NCBI GenBank assembly: GCA_002450905.1
Contig: DKAT01000036.1
Location: forward strand, 1-53,407
DNA from: Spirochaetia bacterium UBA6919
Lineage (GTDB): Bacteria > Spirochaetota > UBA6919
Length of the DNA: 53,407 bases
Reading direction: 5' to 3'
Within the stretch, counting starts at the first letter, position 1. Each line of letters opens with the position of its first letter. Shown here piece by piece: positions 36,327 through 46,348 of the stretch. The translations under genes and the position numbers were made by a program. The notes under the pieces are model-generated. The model ran no database searches. It was given only the letters and a program-made list of their open reading frames with translations, and was not told where the DNA came from.

Positions 36327-36330
36327 ATTT

Positions 36331-38466
36331 TTACAAAATAATATTTGTTTTCCGATTAATTTTAAGTGTATATAATAATAGAGGGGTAATTGACAGGATT
36401 TTTTCGATATTTTCTTGTGTAAAATATAGACATTTTGATGTTTTTTTCACATAAAAAGAGGATTTCCGCAATGGAAATAAAAAATTATCAAAATGATCAC
36501 CTGGTGTTAATTGAATAATTTTATCATCAATTTTAACTTCAATTTCACCTTCATAAAGTATATAAAACAGTTTTTGGTCGTCTTCAAAAAGATTAGAATT
36601 AATATCAAAAGTCTTGATTTGAGAGTATCTCGCAAGTCTTTCTAAAGCTTGATGAGGAAAATTCTTATAAAATCTTAAGCCTTCTAATATATTTCTGATA
36701 TCCCAGGTATTAATTAATTTTTCTTTAAAACGTTCTTTTATTATAAGAGCATAAAAAATTTCTTCGGTAATTTCACAAAGTGTCACAGGTGATTTTGCAA
36801 TAACTGATGCATTTCTAAGACCTGATCCCGTTGTTACTGCCATTTCTCCAAAAAGATCACCCGACTCCTTCTTGGCTATTTCCCGTGAATGAGTACCATC
36901 ATGAATAATTATTGAACAATAGCCAGTAATAATCAAATAGATCTTGTGCTTTGATTTGTCACCCTGTTTAATAATCACATCATCGGTGTTATATCTTGTA
37001 ATTTCAATATTTCCAATGATCATAGAAATCCAGGTCAATTGTAATCCAAAAAAATGATGTATAAGAAACTCTATAGACCTGCTAATATAATAATTATGAT
37101 CCCCTTGAATCACTACATATCTCTTTCCTGCACTCGCTATTGAGAAAGTAGCATTAAATTCAGCTGGTAATTTATCTAAATGGAAAAATATGACCCTCCC
37201 TGCTTTGCTTTGTAAAACATCCTTTGGATTTCCATGAATGATCCCCTCTCCACCATCAGCAAAGAATATATCCACATCATCTTGGTAAAGATTTATCATT
37301 TTATCGTATCTTTCATTAGAGATGACATTTTCTGCAAGCATTTTCTTCATATCTTCAATACTCTGATTATCCCCAGAAATAGCGATCGAATATTGATGTT
37401 TTTTGTGATTAGTATAAAATTTAGCACCAATCGTGGGAATACTATGAACAGAATAATGAGGTTTTATTTTTAAACCATAATAATCAAGTGTTTTACCGAC
37501 TGTAATGGGGATGAAATCAAAATACTTGAGAATCTCATTAATTGGCATATCCAGCATCAGGGATAATTTATATATAGCCATCCAATATATTTCTTTGGTG
37601 GTGATTACTTTAACTTTATTTGTGTTAAGCATCAGGGGGACGAGATTACAATGGTCATCATGGATATGTGTCAGGAAGATACTCGTGATTTGATTTTTAG
37701 AGATTCCCCTGGCAATAAGATGATAATCCAAATAAGGGATTGAATCAAGTAAAATATAATTTCCATTATAAATAATCACAAGCCCAGAACTGGCGTTACT
37801 CGGACTAAATCCACTGGCTCCGCCAAGAATTTCTATACCAAATTTACAAAGTTCATTGGGTGTACAATCAATTTGCACTGGATACGGGGGAGGTTGCTCT
37901 AAATTGTCATCAAGATATATTTGCTGAACCTCATCTTGGTATTGTATTTCATAATTATTTTTACCAATATTTTTTATAAATATGTCATTTAATTTTATAG
38001 TTTTATTATTATCAAAAAAATAATTTTCTATAAGATCCAATATTTCTAAGGGTTTTTTATTTGAATCTTTTAAGAGAAAATAATGGCACTCATTTGTAAT
38101 CATTTCTATGAGTTTTTCATCAAGACCAATTTTTTTTAATTCATCCGATCGGGGCCCCATAAGTGTAAGTCTGAGGAGTTCCTGGTTATTTTCAATATTT
38201 TTTTTGTGACCTAAAAACTTTAGTTTAGATTTATTTTTTAAAGCCCCCGTAAAAAACAAAAAATGATAGAGGGGGAATTCTGTACAATTTTGTAGATTAT
38301 AACCAATAAGCAAACTATCTGGTATTAGAACAGATGTTGGAATAGGGAGTTTTTGGCTGGAAATAGCTTTCACAACTTCAGGTGGAGAACCAAATAATAT
38401 GTTTTCATCCCCGCAGCTAACTATTTTACAAGCTGGCATAACGTCCATGATGTTAATTGGAGACAT
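36331..38466 (-). CDS. Metallo-beta-lactamase-fold protein with two cyclic-nucleotide-binding domains
   Basis: The product is 711 residues. An N-terminal region (1-210) of unknown fold precedes a metallo-beta-lactamase domain with intact HxHxDH (H267, H269, D271, H272 in HIHDDHC), then HSIPTIGAKFY, ISGDN and FFHLDK. A first CAP-type cNMP domain starts near residue 495 (ITRYNTDDVIIKQGDKSKHKIYLIITG) with GDLFGEMAVTTGSGLRNASVIA, the phosphate-binding cassette. A second, degenerate domain follows (FPHQALERLARYSQIKTF, LFYILYEGEIEVKI). Similar architectures are known in Leptospira-type spirochaetes. A TAGGAG site precedes the ATG. The gene follows hisI and a methyltransferase gene by short gaps. 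Hydrolase substrate unknown. Confidence 0.8.
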   Translation of the reverse strand: MSPINIMDVMPACKIVSCGDENILFGSPPEVVKAISSQKLPIPTSVLIPDSLLIGYNLQNCTEFPLYHFLFFTGALKNKSKLKFLGHKKNIENNQELLRLTLMGPRSDELKKIGLDEKLIEMITNECHYFLLKDSNKKPLEILDLIENYFFDNNKTIKLNDIFIKNIGKNNYEIQYQDEVQQIYLDDNLEQPPPYPVQIDCTPNELCKFGIEILGGASGFSPSNASSGLVIIYNGNYILLDSIPYLDYHLIARGISKNQITSIFLTHIHDDHCNLVPLMLNTNKVKVITTKEIYWMAIYKLSLMLDMPINEILKYFDFIPITVGKTLDYYGLKIKPHYSVHSIPTIGAKFYTNHKKHQYSIAISGDNQSIEDMKKMLAENVISNERYDKMINLYQDDVDIFFADGGEGIIHGNPKDVLQSKAGRVIFFHLDKLPAEFNATFSIASAGKRYVVIQGDHNYYISRSIEFLIHHFFGLQLTWISMIIGNIEITRYNTDDVIIKQGDKSKHKIYLIITGYCSIIIHDGTHSREIAKKESGDLFGEMAVTTGSGLRNASVIAKSPVTLCEITEEIFYALIIKERFKEKLINTWDIRNILEGLRFYKNFPHQALERLARYSQIKTFDINSNLFEDDQKLFYILYEGEIEVKIDDKIIQLTPGDHFDNFLFPLRKSSFYVKKTSKCLYFTQENIEKILSITPLLLYTLKINRKTNIIL

Positions 38467-38475
38467 CGTTTTCTC

Positions 38476-39042
38476 CTAGTGTATTATAGTCCCAACCACA
38501 GCATAGTGAGATGGGTTTAATTGATCTGCCCTTTGAATAACAATATCAAGTTCTTTTAAATGACTTACAACATCATTTTGGGATAATCTTTCCTGTTCAG
38601 GAGGGCCGTGTTCTTCTGATTGTTTTATCCAATCAATGATAGCAATAATTCCATCGTGCTTTATAACTCTCTTCGCTTCTTTTAAAAAGATGTTAATATC
38701 TGTAGCTTCATGCAATACGAAAGCAATCAGAACGAAATCAAGCAACTTATCTTTCAATGGCAATTTATTTTCGGTTGAGAGAATCGGCACTACATTTGGC
38801 TTTTCCAGACGGGTTCTGAGAAGGGTAAGCATTTTTTCTTCCGTATCAAAGGCATATATCTTACCATCATCCTTTAAAATATCTGATGCAGCAATGGCAA
38901 AGAAACCCGACCCGCAACCAATTTCTGCTGCTGTCATCCCTTCTTTTAGACCAAGGGATACAAGTGTCTCTTTTGGGGGAATTAACTTATATCTTTCCGG
39001 ACTTTCTAGTTTGGAAGCATGCTCTGGATTAAACTTATGCAT
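38476..39042 (-). CDS. Class I SAM-dependent methyltransferase
   Basis: The product is 188 residues. Motif I reads AAEIGCGSGFFAIAASDIL, followed by KIYAFDTEEKML and the motif KDKLLDFVLIAFVLHEATD, as in Methyltransf_11/UbiE-like enzymes. The N-terminus HKFNPEHASKLESPERYKLIPP is found in a group of small methyltransferases annotated as arsenite- or UbiE-like, but the cysteines of arsenite methyltransferase are missing. The substrate is unknown. An AAAGGA site sits about five bases before the ATG. It lies 18 bp after hisI and 9 bp before the metallo-beta-lactamase gene, so the three are probably cotranscribed. Confidence 0.8.
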   Translation of the reverse strand: MHKFNPEHASKLESPERYKLIPPKETLVSLGLKEGMTAAEIGCGSGFFAIAASDILKDDGKIYAFDTEEKMLTLLRTRLEKPNVVPILSTENKLPLKDKLLDFVLIAFVLHEATDINIFLKEAKRVIKHDGIIAIIDWIKQSEEHGPPEQERLSQNDVVSHLKELDIVIQRADQLNPSHYAVVGTIIH

Positions 39043-39060
39043 AAAATCCTTTCTTTATAA

Positions 39061-39432
39061 TTATTTATAGACCTTTTCAGGATCAAAAACCTTTTCTTCA
39101 CAAATATCTATTTTATTGTCAGTAATTCTTTTAAAAAAACAACTGGTATACCCCTCATGACAGGCTGCCTTACCCACCTGCTCCACCTGGATCAATAGAG
39201 TATCATTATCGCAGTCCAAATAAATATTTTTAACAATTTGTATATGCCCGGAGCTTTCACCCTTCTTCCAAAGACGCTTTCTGGATCGACTATAAAAATG
39301 GACTATATTATCAGTTAATGTTTTATTATATGCATCTTGATTCATATATGCAAGCATTAAAACTTTTAAAGTGATGTGATCCTGGATTATAACAGGAATT
39401 AGGTCTTGTTTGATGAAATCAGGTTGAACCAT
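39061..39432 (-). CDS. hisI: Phosphoribosyl-AMP cyclohydrolase
   Basis: The product is 123 residues, normal for a stand-alone HisI. It opens the adenine ring of phosphoribosyl-AMP in step three of histidine synthesis. Diagnostic segments are VLMLAYMNQDAY, FYSRSRKRLWKKGESSGH, DCDNDTLLIQVEQVG, and the zinc-binding ACHEGYTSCFF. The fused pyrophosphohydrolase (HisE) is absent. No other his gene is in the window. An AAAGGT site lies some way upstream of the ATG. It is the first gene of the short minus-strand operon with the methyltransferase and the metallo-beta-lactamase protein, an unusual setting. Confidence 0.95.
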   Translation of the reverse strand: MVQPDFIKQDLIPVIIQDHITLKVLMLAYMNQDAYNKTLTDNIVHFYSRSRKRLWKKGESSGHIQIVKNIYLDCDNDTLLIQVEQVGKAACHEGYTSCFFKRITDNKIDICEEKVFDPEKVYK

Positions 39433-39886
39433 AAGATGAATTAACCTTTCGTAAATTAAAAATACTTATTCTATAGTATAAACAATTTTTTGATTTAAAG
39501 ATTCGAATTTATTATATTTTAAACGATTTTAACAAAATTATCTAATCATTTTCAGGATATAATGTAATATTTTAAAAAAACATTTGTCAAGTAAAAAAAA
39601 ATGAAAATTATTAATTAATTTAATTGTTAATAATTAAAAGTGAAAAATATATTATTTGTAAAATGATATTTTTATATAAATGGAATATTGTTTGCCTATC
39701 AGATTACTTTCCTCTGTTCAATTGCAGAGGGAGGCTTCATTTCCTTAAATTAAATAATATGATTTTACATTGCTAATAAATTAAATCATAAAAAATTAAT
39801 AATTTAATATTTTTTATCATAGGATATTTATTATTTCACTGAAATATATTAAATTTTCCAGCAGTCAAGCAAAATTTGAGGACTCT
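39433..39886. other. 454-bp gene-free region upstream of the penicillin-binding protein gene
   Basis: AT-rich divergent region without open frames of note. It contains the AT-only inverted pair ATTATTAA/TTAATAAT around 39608-39634 and the nested hairpin at 39694-39735, listed separately. No known RNA family recognised. Confidence 0.55.
39694..39735 (+). other. Nested hairpin in the upstream region of the penicillin-binding protein gene
   Basis: CCTCTG (39711-39716) pairs with CAGAGG (39725-39730) across an 8-base loop. An outer GCCT (39694-39697) can pair with AGGC (39732-39735). No T-run follows. It lies 152 bp before the ATG and is richer in G+C than its surroundings. It could be part of the mRNA leader as a regulatory structure, or a small RNA. 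The class is unknown. Confidence 0.35.
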
Positions 39887-42800
39887 ATGTTATCCACCAT
39901 CAAAAATAATAATTTTATGCCCATCCTGTATAAAAATATGAAGTTGGGTCATATTCTTATATACATCATACTTTTATTAACCATTTTGGGGCAAATCCTT
40001 TTTGTTCCAGTTAAAACAACTACAGATGATTTATATATTTCAGCCAAACAATATCTTATTAAGAATAATATAACTAAAGTCAATCTCAATGAGTTTGATT
40101 TCAATTTAAGAAATAATAACCTATGGATTAATTTAATATATTATAAAATGCACTCTGAGAAATTAAAAATATATTTTGGGAAAAAAAATTCAAGACTTCC
40201 TGAACCATCGTACCCCCTCCTATCCATAATATTAAAACCTCTTTTAAATGAACAGTTACTCCCACCCATTAACTTAGTTGAAATTGCCAGTTATTTGCGA
40301 AGAAATCTTAGCTCTGGAATTACAATACGAACAAAAAATTATTTAATTAATTCGAAAAATATCCAAAATATGAGTACTGATCAAATTGCTAAATTATTAA
40401 ACCAATATAAAAAAAAAATCTTGAACCGTTATATCCTCCAGATTATTGGAAATACCCAAAAAATTAATTCCTTCCAGAAAAATCATTTTGTTAGCTACAA
40501 GAACTTTCCAGATTTTAAAAATATTTTTAATCAACTGAATTCTCGTAAAATAAAAATAACCAGTTATTCTGTTATTGAAAATCCAAAGTTTAAACAATTT
40601 TTTAACAAACAATCAAATAAATCAACATCATCAAAACAGAAACCAAAAGAATTATTCTCCGAATCCATCCGTTTTCAGAACATCAATGAGAAAATATCAA
40701 CCTTCGAGGATCTGAGGTCCAAATTAGCCAAAGTATATACTATAGCTATCGAAGGAACGGATTATTATAATAAACCATTGTTAAGACAATCTATCATCAG
40801 GCTTGGTAATTTCCCAAACTTCAAGGCAGAGCTAAATCATTTTAAATCATATAATAAAATTGTAATTTCCGAAAGTAAAATCCTCAAATATAAATCCAAC
40901 TCAAGGGAATTCGTAGATCAAAATCAAATCCCAAAAAATGTCAAAAAAGGTTTTATTCTCGTAGAGGATGATAATTTCTATTACCAGGGAGGCGGATTTA
41001 ACCTTATAAGACTAATCAAAGCAACTTATAATTATATGTTTCATAATTCAAAAAAAGGGAATGCTTCAATCATGGAACAGGTATATGAAATGTATGTTGG
41101 AAGTTCCAATAAAACAGCTTTTGACAAATTCATACAAATCCTGGGTACTATTTATTATAGTTATTATCACTCCGAAAGAGAACCCTTCCTGAATCTCTAT
41201 ATACAATCTATTCCAGGATCTTTTTGGAGAGACCACAATTATGGAATGAAAGGCATTATAAAAAATTATCTCAACAAAAATTCGCTGGATGAAGTTAATA
41301 TAGGAGAATTAGCATGGATTTGCAGAATAGCCCTCTTACCAAACGTATTTGGCCAGGATTATATCCGATATCACATCATCAAAGAAACATTAAAAGAGCA
41401 TAAGGTAGATATCAATAATAACAATCAATTAAAAAAATTCTTAACACGAAATAAAAAAAATAAAAAAATCTTTATCAAACTTAAAAAAGAAAATAAAGAA
41501 TCAGAATATGATGTTATCCAAAGATTAAAACGATCTTATATCGACACTAAAAAACGTATCAAAACTGCACTCGATCGTTTTCTAAAGGGAAATGAATATA
41601 TAAAACCTCTGATCACTGCAAAAAAATATAACGAACTACTCAAGCATCAAATTGTTTTCAAACCATCAAATGTATTAAATGAATATCAAAGTTATACGGA
41701 TCAAACTAGAAAAGATCTTTTAAGATATCTCGGTGGATGGGCATTAAATTCAGGCATCGATGTCGAAGTGGATTTTGATGAAAATGCACAAAATATCCTG
41801 GATCAAGAACTTATTCGCAGCACAAGAACTCTTAATTATCATCGCTATATTAAAAGATACGGTGGAGGAGCTATCCTCATTAAAACTCATGAAATAAAGA
41901 CTCGTAAAATTGTAAATAGAATCGTAGCTATCGCCTCAAGACACACTAAATCGGGTAAAAATTATTTCAACTGGGCTGTCGATGGTCATAGACATTTTGG
42001 ATCTATCTTCAAATGGGCTGCACTTTTATTATACCTGGACAGAAAAGGCACATTGTTTGACACGTTCTATGATATCCCAAGAAAATTTAAATACTATGTT
42101 AAATCGAGAGAAGGTAGATTGATTCAGGATACATACACCCCTGATAACTGGAGAGTCAATAGGGATGACGATTACGGCCATTTTACCTACAGCCCTCAAG
42201 ACAATATATATAATTTTATCCAATCTAAAAATAATACTTTCGTTAAAATCGCTGAAATCCTAACTAAAGAAGAATTCAGTAATTTCCTCAATGAATTATC
42301 TGAAATTAAAAATCCAAGAGAAAAATTCCAGCCTATTTACCCCGTAGTCCTTGGCTCCCAGGAAATAAATAGCATCCGTTTCGCTCAAATTAATTCCGTT
42401 ATCGCAAATCAGGGTATTTTACAGCCCCTTGTCACGATTACTCGTCTTGTTGAACCAAATGGATCATCCCTCTATCTCAATTTATCCAAATTACAAAAAC
42501 AGGTTGTAAAACGGGAAGCTGCAGAAGCATCACTATTTTGTGGTTATCTCAATACGTATTTTGGTACTGCAAATAGATTTTTTTCGGGTGGAGCAGGTAA
42601 AACGGGTTCTTCAGATACTGATGTTTCATTCCTTGCAATGACTTTAAGGACACCTGAAGAGTATATTCAATCGGACAAAGATCATCTCTTAAATAGCAAT
42701 CTCCTCTATCTTGTCAATGTTGGAGTCAATGTTGGTAAAATCGATGATGGCTTATTCGGAGGGACAATAGGAGCATTAAATAGCCGTGCTGTATTTGAAA

Positions 42801-43480
42801 AATTGTTCAAATATCAATACAAAAAAGGAATTAAAAAACTTAAGCATAAAATATCTGGGAACTTCATGAAATATTTCTCTAAAAAATTCACCTACAAAAA
42901 AACAACTGCCTATGCTGCTATCAATGGGAAACCTATCATGGTACCTATTTTAAAATATAAAGCTATTTATCATGAACCTGCATTATCCCAGGCACAAATT
43001 GAAAAAATAAAGCAGGAATACATGGAACGAAAAGATACTCAGCGAGGAGAACAACTAGCAAAAGATTTAGCTAAAGCTGATGGATACTATTACCCAAGAT
43101 TATCTAAAAGAAAAAAAGAAGAATATTTACAAAGGGCAATGGGTGATATCAATTCAAAAAACATGAATAAAATGGATAAATTGAATAATCAGGATGAACT
43201 TTATAACAAATCAGAAAGTGAAATGTCTCAAAAAAATAAAAAACAAAGTTCTCGTCACAAAATACATCCTGAAAACACCCAAAAAAATAAAGATGAATTT
43301 TCAACTACTCAATATCTCAGTAAAAAAGAACAAGATAGTCCTCCACCAAGCAATGAAAAATCATTTGAGAAAACAAACAATCAAAAATCTTCTCTACAAA
43401 ATGATACAACGAAAAAAAGTAATTCTAAAAGCAATACAGATCCTTTTGAGAGTGAAAAAAATTATGATCAACGGAAATAA
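39887..43480 (+). CDS. Divergent class A penicillin-binding protein (GT51 plus transpeptidase)
   Basis: The product is 1197 residues, far above the usual 700-850. One N-terminal span (about 21-40) precedes an unusual extension of some 270 residues. The glycosyltransferase 51 domain starts near residue 350: catalytic E360 in VEDDNFYYQGGGF, then GNASIMEQ in place of GASTITQQ, and EPFLNLYIQSIPGSFW and YGMKGIIKNYLNK. The transpeptidase has S706-x-x-K709 in HFGSIFKW and KTG at 905-907. The C-terminal 150 residues are a Lys/Asn/Ser-rich disordered tail. It polymerises and crosslinks peptidoglycan at the inner membrane. A TGAGGA site precedes the ATG. The degenerated second GT51 motif questions glycosyltransferase activity. 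Confidence 0.75.
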   Translation: MLSTIKNNNFMPILYKNMKLGHILIYIILLLTILGQILFVPVKTTTDDLYISAKQYLIKNNITKVNLNEFDFNLRNNNLWINLIYYKMHSEKLKIYFGKKNSRLPEPSYPLLSIILKPLLNEQLLPPINLVEIASYLRRNLSSGITIRTKNYLINSKNIQNMSTDQIAKLLNQYKKKILNRYILQIIGNTQKINSFQKNHFVSYKNFPDFKNIFNQLNSRKIKITSYSVIENPKFKQFFNKQSNKSTSSKQKPKELFSESIRFQNINEKISTFEDLRSKLAKVYTIAIEGTDYYNKPLLRQSIIRLGNFPNFKAELNHFKSYNKIVISESKILKYKSNSREFVDQNQIPKNVKKGFILVEDDNFYYQGGGFNLIRLIKATYNYMFHNSKKGNASIMEQVYEMYVGSSNKTAFDKFIQILGTIYYSYYHSEREPFLNLYIQSIPGSFWRDHNYGMKGIIKNYLNKNSLDEVNIGELAWICRIALLPNVFGQDYIRYHIIKETLKEHKVDINNNNQLKKFLTRNKKNKKIFIKLKKENKESEYDVIQRLKRSYIDTKKRIKTALDRFLKGNEYIKPLITAKKYNELLKHQIVFKPSNVLNEYQSYTDQTRKDLLRYLGGWALNSGIDVEVDFDENAQNILDQELIRSTRTLNYHRYIKRYGGGAILIKTHEIKTRKIVNRIVAIASRHTKSGKNYFNWAVDGHRHFGSIFKWAALLLYLDRKGTLFDTFYDIPRKFKYYVKSREGRLIQDTYTPDNWRVNRDDDYGHFTYSPQDNIYNFIQSKNNTFVKIAEILTKEEFSNFLNELSEIKNPREKFQPIYPVVLGSQEINSIRFAQINSVIANQGILQPLVTITRLVEPNGSSLYLNLSKLQKQVVKREAAEASLFCGYLNTYFGTANRFFSGGAGKTGSSDTDVSFLAMTLRTPEEYIQSDKDHLLNSNLLYLVNVGVNVGKIDDGLFGGTIGALNSRAVFEKLFKYQYKKGIKKLKHKISGNFMKYFSKKFTYKKTTAYAAINGKPIMVPILKYKAIYHEPALSQAQIEKIKQEYMERKDTQRGEQLAKDLAKADGYYYPRLSKRKKEEYLQRAMGDINSKNMNKMDKLNNQDELYNKSESEMSQKNKKQSSRHKIHPENTQKNKDEFSTTQYLSKKEQDSPPPSNEKSFEKTNNQKSSLQNDTTKKSNSKSNTDPFESEKNYDQRK

Positions 43481-43577
43481 AAAATATTAAATCCCAAAAT
43501 TATTAAATATCCCTGAGTAATCCATCGATATAAATGGCACCCTTATATTATTAAAATAATTTTAAAAGAATATTTTT

Positions 43578-44543
43578 ATGAAACAAAAAATAAATAGTAT
43601 TTCTATCGTAATCCCATTTTTTAATGAACAAGAAAATGTAAATGATGTATATGATAAATTAAAATCTGAGGTTGAAAAATTAAATATACAATATGAGTTA
43701 ATCTTTGTAGATGATGGAAGTACAGATAATACTTTTGAAATAATACAATCACTCGCAATAAAAGATCCTCTCCTCAAAGTTATCAAATTCCAATTTAATG
43801 CCGGTCAAACAGCTGCAATGCAAGCTGGTTTTGATTATGCGAATAATGATATAATAATTCCCATGGATGGAGACATGCAAAATGACCCTTCTGATATTTA
43901 TCGATTGATAGATAAAATAAATGAAGGTTATGATGTCGTCAGTGGTTGGCGAAAAAATCGCAAAGACAAAACAATCACTCGTAAAATACCTTCAATTATT
44001 GCAAATAAAATAATCTCCTGGATTGGGAAAGTTAAACTGCACGATTATGGATGCTCATTAAAAGCCTATAGAAAAAATATCTTAAAAAATGTCCGTCTCT
44101 ATGGAGAAATGCATCGATTTATCCCGATATATTCTTCTTGGTACGGAGCGAAGGTCACTGAAATTCCTGTAACGCATCACCCCAGAACAAAAGGTAAATC
44201 AAAATATGGCATTTCCAGGACATTTAAGGTGATATTAGACCTCGTGACAATCAAATTCCTTGGAGGTTATGCTACAAAACCAATCTATTTTTTTGGTAGC
44301 CTCAGTTTTGTATCATTTTTTTTAGCTGGACTTGGAATACTCTATCTCATATACAAACAATTTTATTTACACATTGAAAAAGCTGTTATTGAAAGCCCCA
44401 TACTAATGATATCAGTTATGTGTATCCTACTGGGTGCTCAATTTATTTTAATGGGACTTTTAGCTGAAATACTCATAAGAACATACCATGAAACACAGAA
44501 TAAAAAACCATATGTCGTTGAAAAAGAATTGAATATTGATTAA
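43578..44543 (+). CDS. Polyprenyl-phosphate glycosyltransferase, GT2 family (DPM1/ArnC-like)
   Basis: The product is 321 residues. The GT-A domain has VDDGSTDNT (about residues 46-54), FNAGQTAAMQAGFDYA, and the metal-binding DGDMQNDPSD. Then HDYGCSLKAYRK and RFIPIYSSWYGAKVTEIPV, as in ArnC/GtrB-like enzymes. Two C-terminal membrane spans (about 230-260 and 270-300) anchor it. It transfers a sugar from a nucleotide donor to undecaprenyl phosphate, for use by membrane transferases such as GT39/ArnT-type proteins. The nearest such enzyme here is at 1766-3436. The ATG has only a weak site (AAAAGAA). It follows the penicillin-binding protein gene by 97 bp. Confidence 0.85.
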   Translation: MKQKINSISIVIPFFNEQENVNDVYDKLKSEVEKLNIQYELIFVDDGSTDNTFEIIQSLAIKDPLLKVIKFQFNAGQTAAMQAGFDYANNDIIIPMDGDMQNDPSDIYRLIDKINEGYDVVSGWRKNRKDKTITRKIPSIIANKIISWIGKVKLHDYGCSLKAYRKNILKNVRLYGEMHRFIPIYSSWYGAKVTEIPVTHHPRTKGKSKYGISRTFKVILDLVTIKFLGGYATKPIYFFGSLSFVSFFLAGLGILYLIYKQFYLHIEKAVIESPILMISVMCILLGAQFILMGLLAEILIRTYHETQNKKPYVVEKELNID

Positions 44544-44761
44544 AAATCTTTATTTAATTAAACTCAAAAGTTTTAATAAAAAGTATAAAATAATTTAAAT
44601 AAAGCGCTCCCTATCTTAAAATATAACTCAAAAATTATTCATACCTAAATCTTATATTTATGAAAATATTTTAGTATTATTAAGATTGTTTAAAGTGTTG
44701 TTAGTGTTTTTTTCGTTATCTTTAAATCAGATAATCCGCAGAAACTACTTTTGGAGGAAAA

Positions 44762-46348
44762 ATGCCTACTGGATATATTATGTTACTGCTTCACGCCCAT
44801 TTACCCTATGTTAGACATCCTGAATATAACGACTTTCTTGAGGAAGACTGGTTCTATGAAGCTATTACTGAAACTTATATTCCTTTAATATCTGTTTTTG
44901 AAGGACTTGTCAAAGATAATATTGATTTCAGGATTACCATGTCCCTAACCCCTACCCTCACCAATATGTTTGCTGATCCTCTCCTGCAAGACCGGTATGA
45001 ACACCATGTCAATACCCTTATTGAACTGGCACATAAGGAAATTGAACGGACTAAACATCAACCCGAATTCAATGAAACTGCCAAGATGTATCTCAATAAA
45101 TTTTTACTCTGCAGATCGATATTTGTAGATCATTATAAAAAAAATCTCATCACCCCATTTAAAAAATTGCAAGATATGGGAAAATTAGAAATTATAACCT
45201 GTGGAGCAACCCATGGATTTATGCCTCTAATGCAATATCACCCGAACTCCGTGAATGCACAGATAGGAATTGCGAAAGATTCCTATAAAAGATATTTTTT
45301 AACCAATCCTCGTGGAATCTGGAATGGTGAGTGTGGATATTATCCCGGATTAGAATCCTATTTAAAAAATCATGGGATAAGATATTTCTTTGTAGAGAGC
45401 CATGGAATTTTATATGCTGAAAAACGTCCCAAATATGGGGTATTCGCTCCTCTCTATTGTAAAAACGGTGTTGCAGCCTTTGCTAGGGATATCGAAAGTG
45501 GGCAGGCTGTGTGGAGCTCAAAAATAGGATACCCAGGAGACCCTAATTACAGAGAGTTTTACAGAGATATCGGTTTTGATCTGGATTTTGATTATATCTC
45601 TCCTTATATCCATGAAAGTGGAATCCGTATTATGACTGGGATCAAATATCATAAAATTACAGGAAAGTCCCTCGACAAACAACCCTATAATTATTGGACA
45701 GCTATGGAAACCGCTGCGATGCATGCAGAAAACTTCATATATAATCGCGGATTACAGGTAGAATATTTATCAACTCTCATGGATAGACCCCCATTAATTG
45801 TCTCACCTTACGATGCCGAATTATTTGGACACTGGTGGTATGAGGGGCCATATTTTATTGACTATTTCTTCAGAAAATTATATCATGATCAAAAAACAAT
45901 TGTGCCAATAACACCTTATGAGTATCTGGATCGATTCCCTGAAAATCAGGTATCCACACCCTCCTTCTCCAGCTGGGGAAATAAGGGATATAGTGAAGTG
46001 TGGCTCAATGGAACAAATGACTGGATATATCGCCACCTCCACAAATGCTCCGAATTAATGGCTCACATAGCAAATAAATATAAAAATACCAGCGATTCCC
46101 TAATGGTCCGAAGTTTAAATCAACTGGCAAGGGAATTAGTATTAGCACAAAGTAGCGACTGGGCATTTATTATTACTGCTCAAACAATGGTGGAATATGC
46201 TATCCGTCGGACCAAACAACATGTTAATTATTTTCTAAAATTGTATGATATGGTGATTCATCAAAAAATAGATGAAGCCTGGTTATGGGATATCGAAAAA
46301 AAGGACAATATATTCCCTGAGATTAATTTTAAGCATTACTGTGATTAG
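44762..46348 (+). CDS. Glycoside hydrolase family 57, probable 1,4-alpha-glucan branching enzyme
   Basis: The product is 528 residues. The N-terminus GYIMLLLHAHLPYVRHPEY and DWFYEAITETYIPLI are characteristic of GH57 with a DUF1957-type C-terminal domain. The catalytic nucleophile is E190 in WNGECGYYPGLE, and the acid/base is D351 in SPYDAELFGHWWYEGP. Bacterial and archaeal enzymes of this type (Thermococcus TK1436) make alpha-1,6 branches in glycogen, though some are mainly hydrolytic. GGAGG lies just before the ATG. No glycogen synthase (glgA) or glgC is in the window. The 3' end overlaps the convergent membrane-protein gene by 20 bp. Confidence 0.9.
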   Translation: MPTGYIMLLLHAHLPYVRHPEYNDFLEEDWFYEAITETYIPLISVFEGLVKDNIDFRITMSLTPTLTNMFADPLLQDRYEHHVNTLIELAHKEIERTKHQPEFNETAKMYLNKFLLCRSIFVDHYKKNLITPFKKLQDMGKLEIITCGATHGFMPLMQYHPNSVNAQIGIAKDSYKRYFLTNPRGIWNGECGYYPGLESYLKNHGIRYFFVESHGILYAEKRPKYGVFAPLYCKNGVAAFARDIESGQAVWSSKIGYPGDPNYREFYRDIGFDLDFDYISPYIHESGIRIMTGIKYHKITGKSLDKQPYNYWTAMETAAMHAENFIYNRGLQVEYLSTLMDRPPLIVSPYDAELFGHWWYEGPYFIDYFFRKLYHDQKTIVPITPYEYLDRFPENQVSTPSFSSWGNKGYSEVWLNGTNDWIYRHLHKCSELMAHIANKYKNTSDSLMVRSLNQLARELVLAQSSDWAFIITAQTMVEYAIRRTKQHVNYFLKLYDMVIHQKIDEAWLWDIEKKDNIFPEINFKHYCD

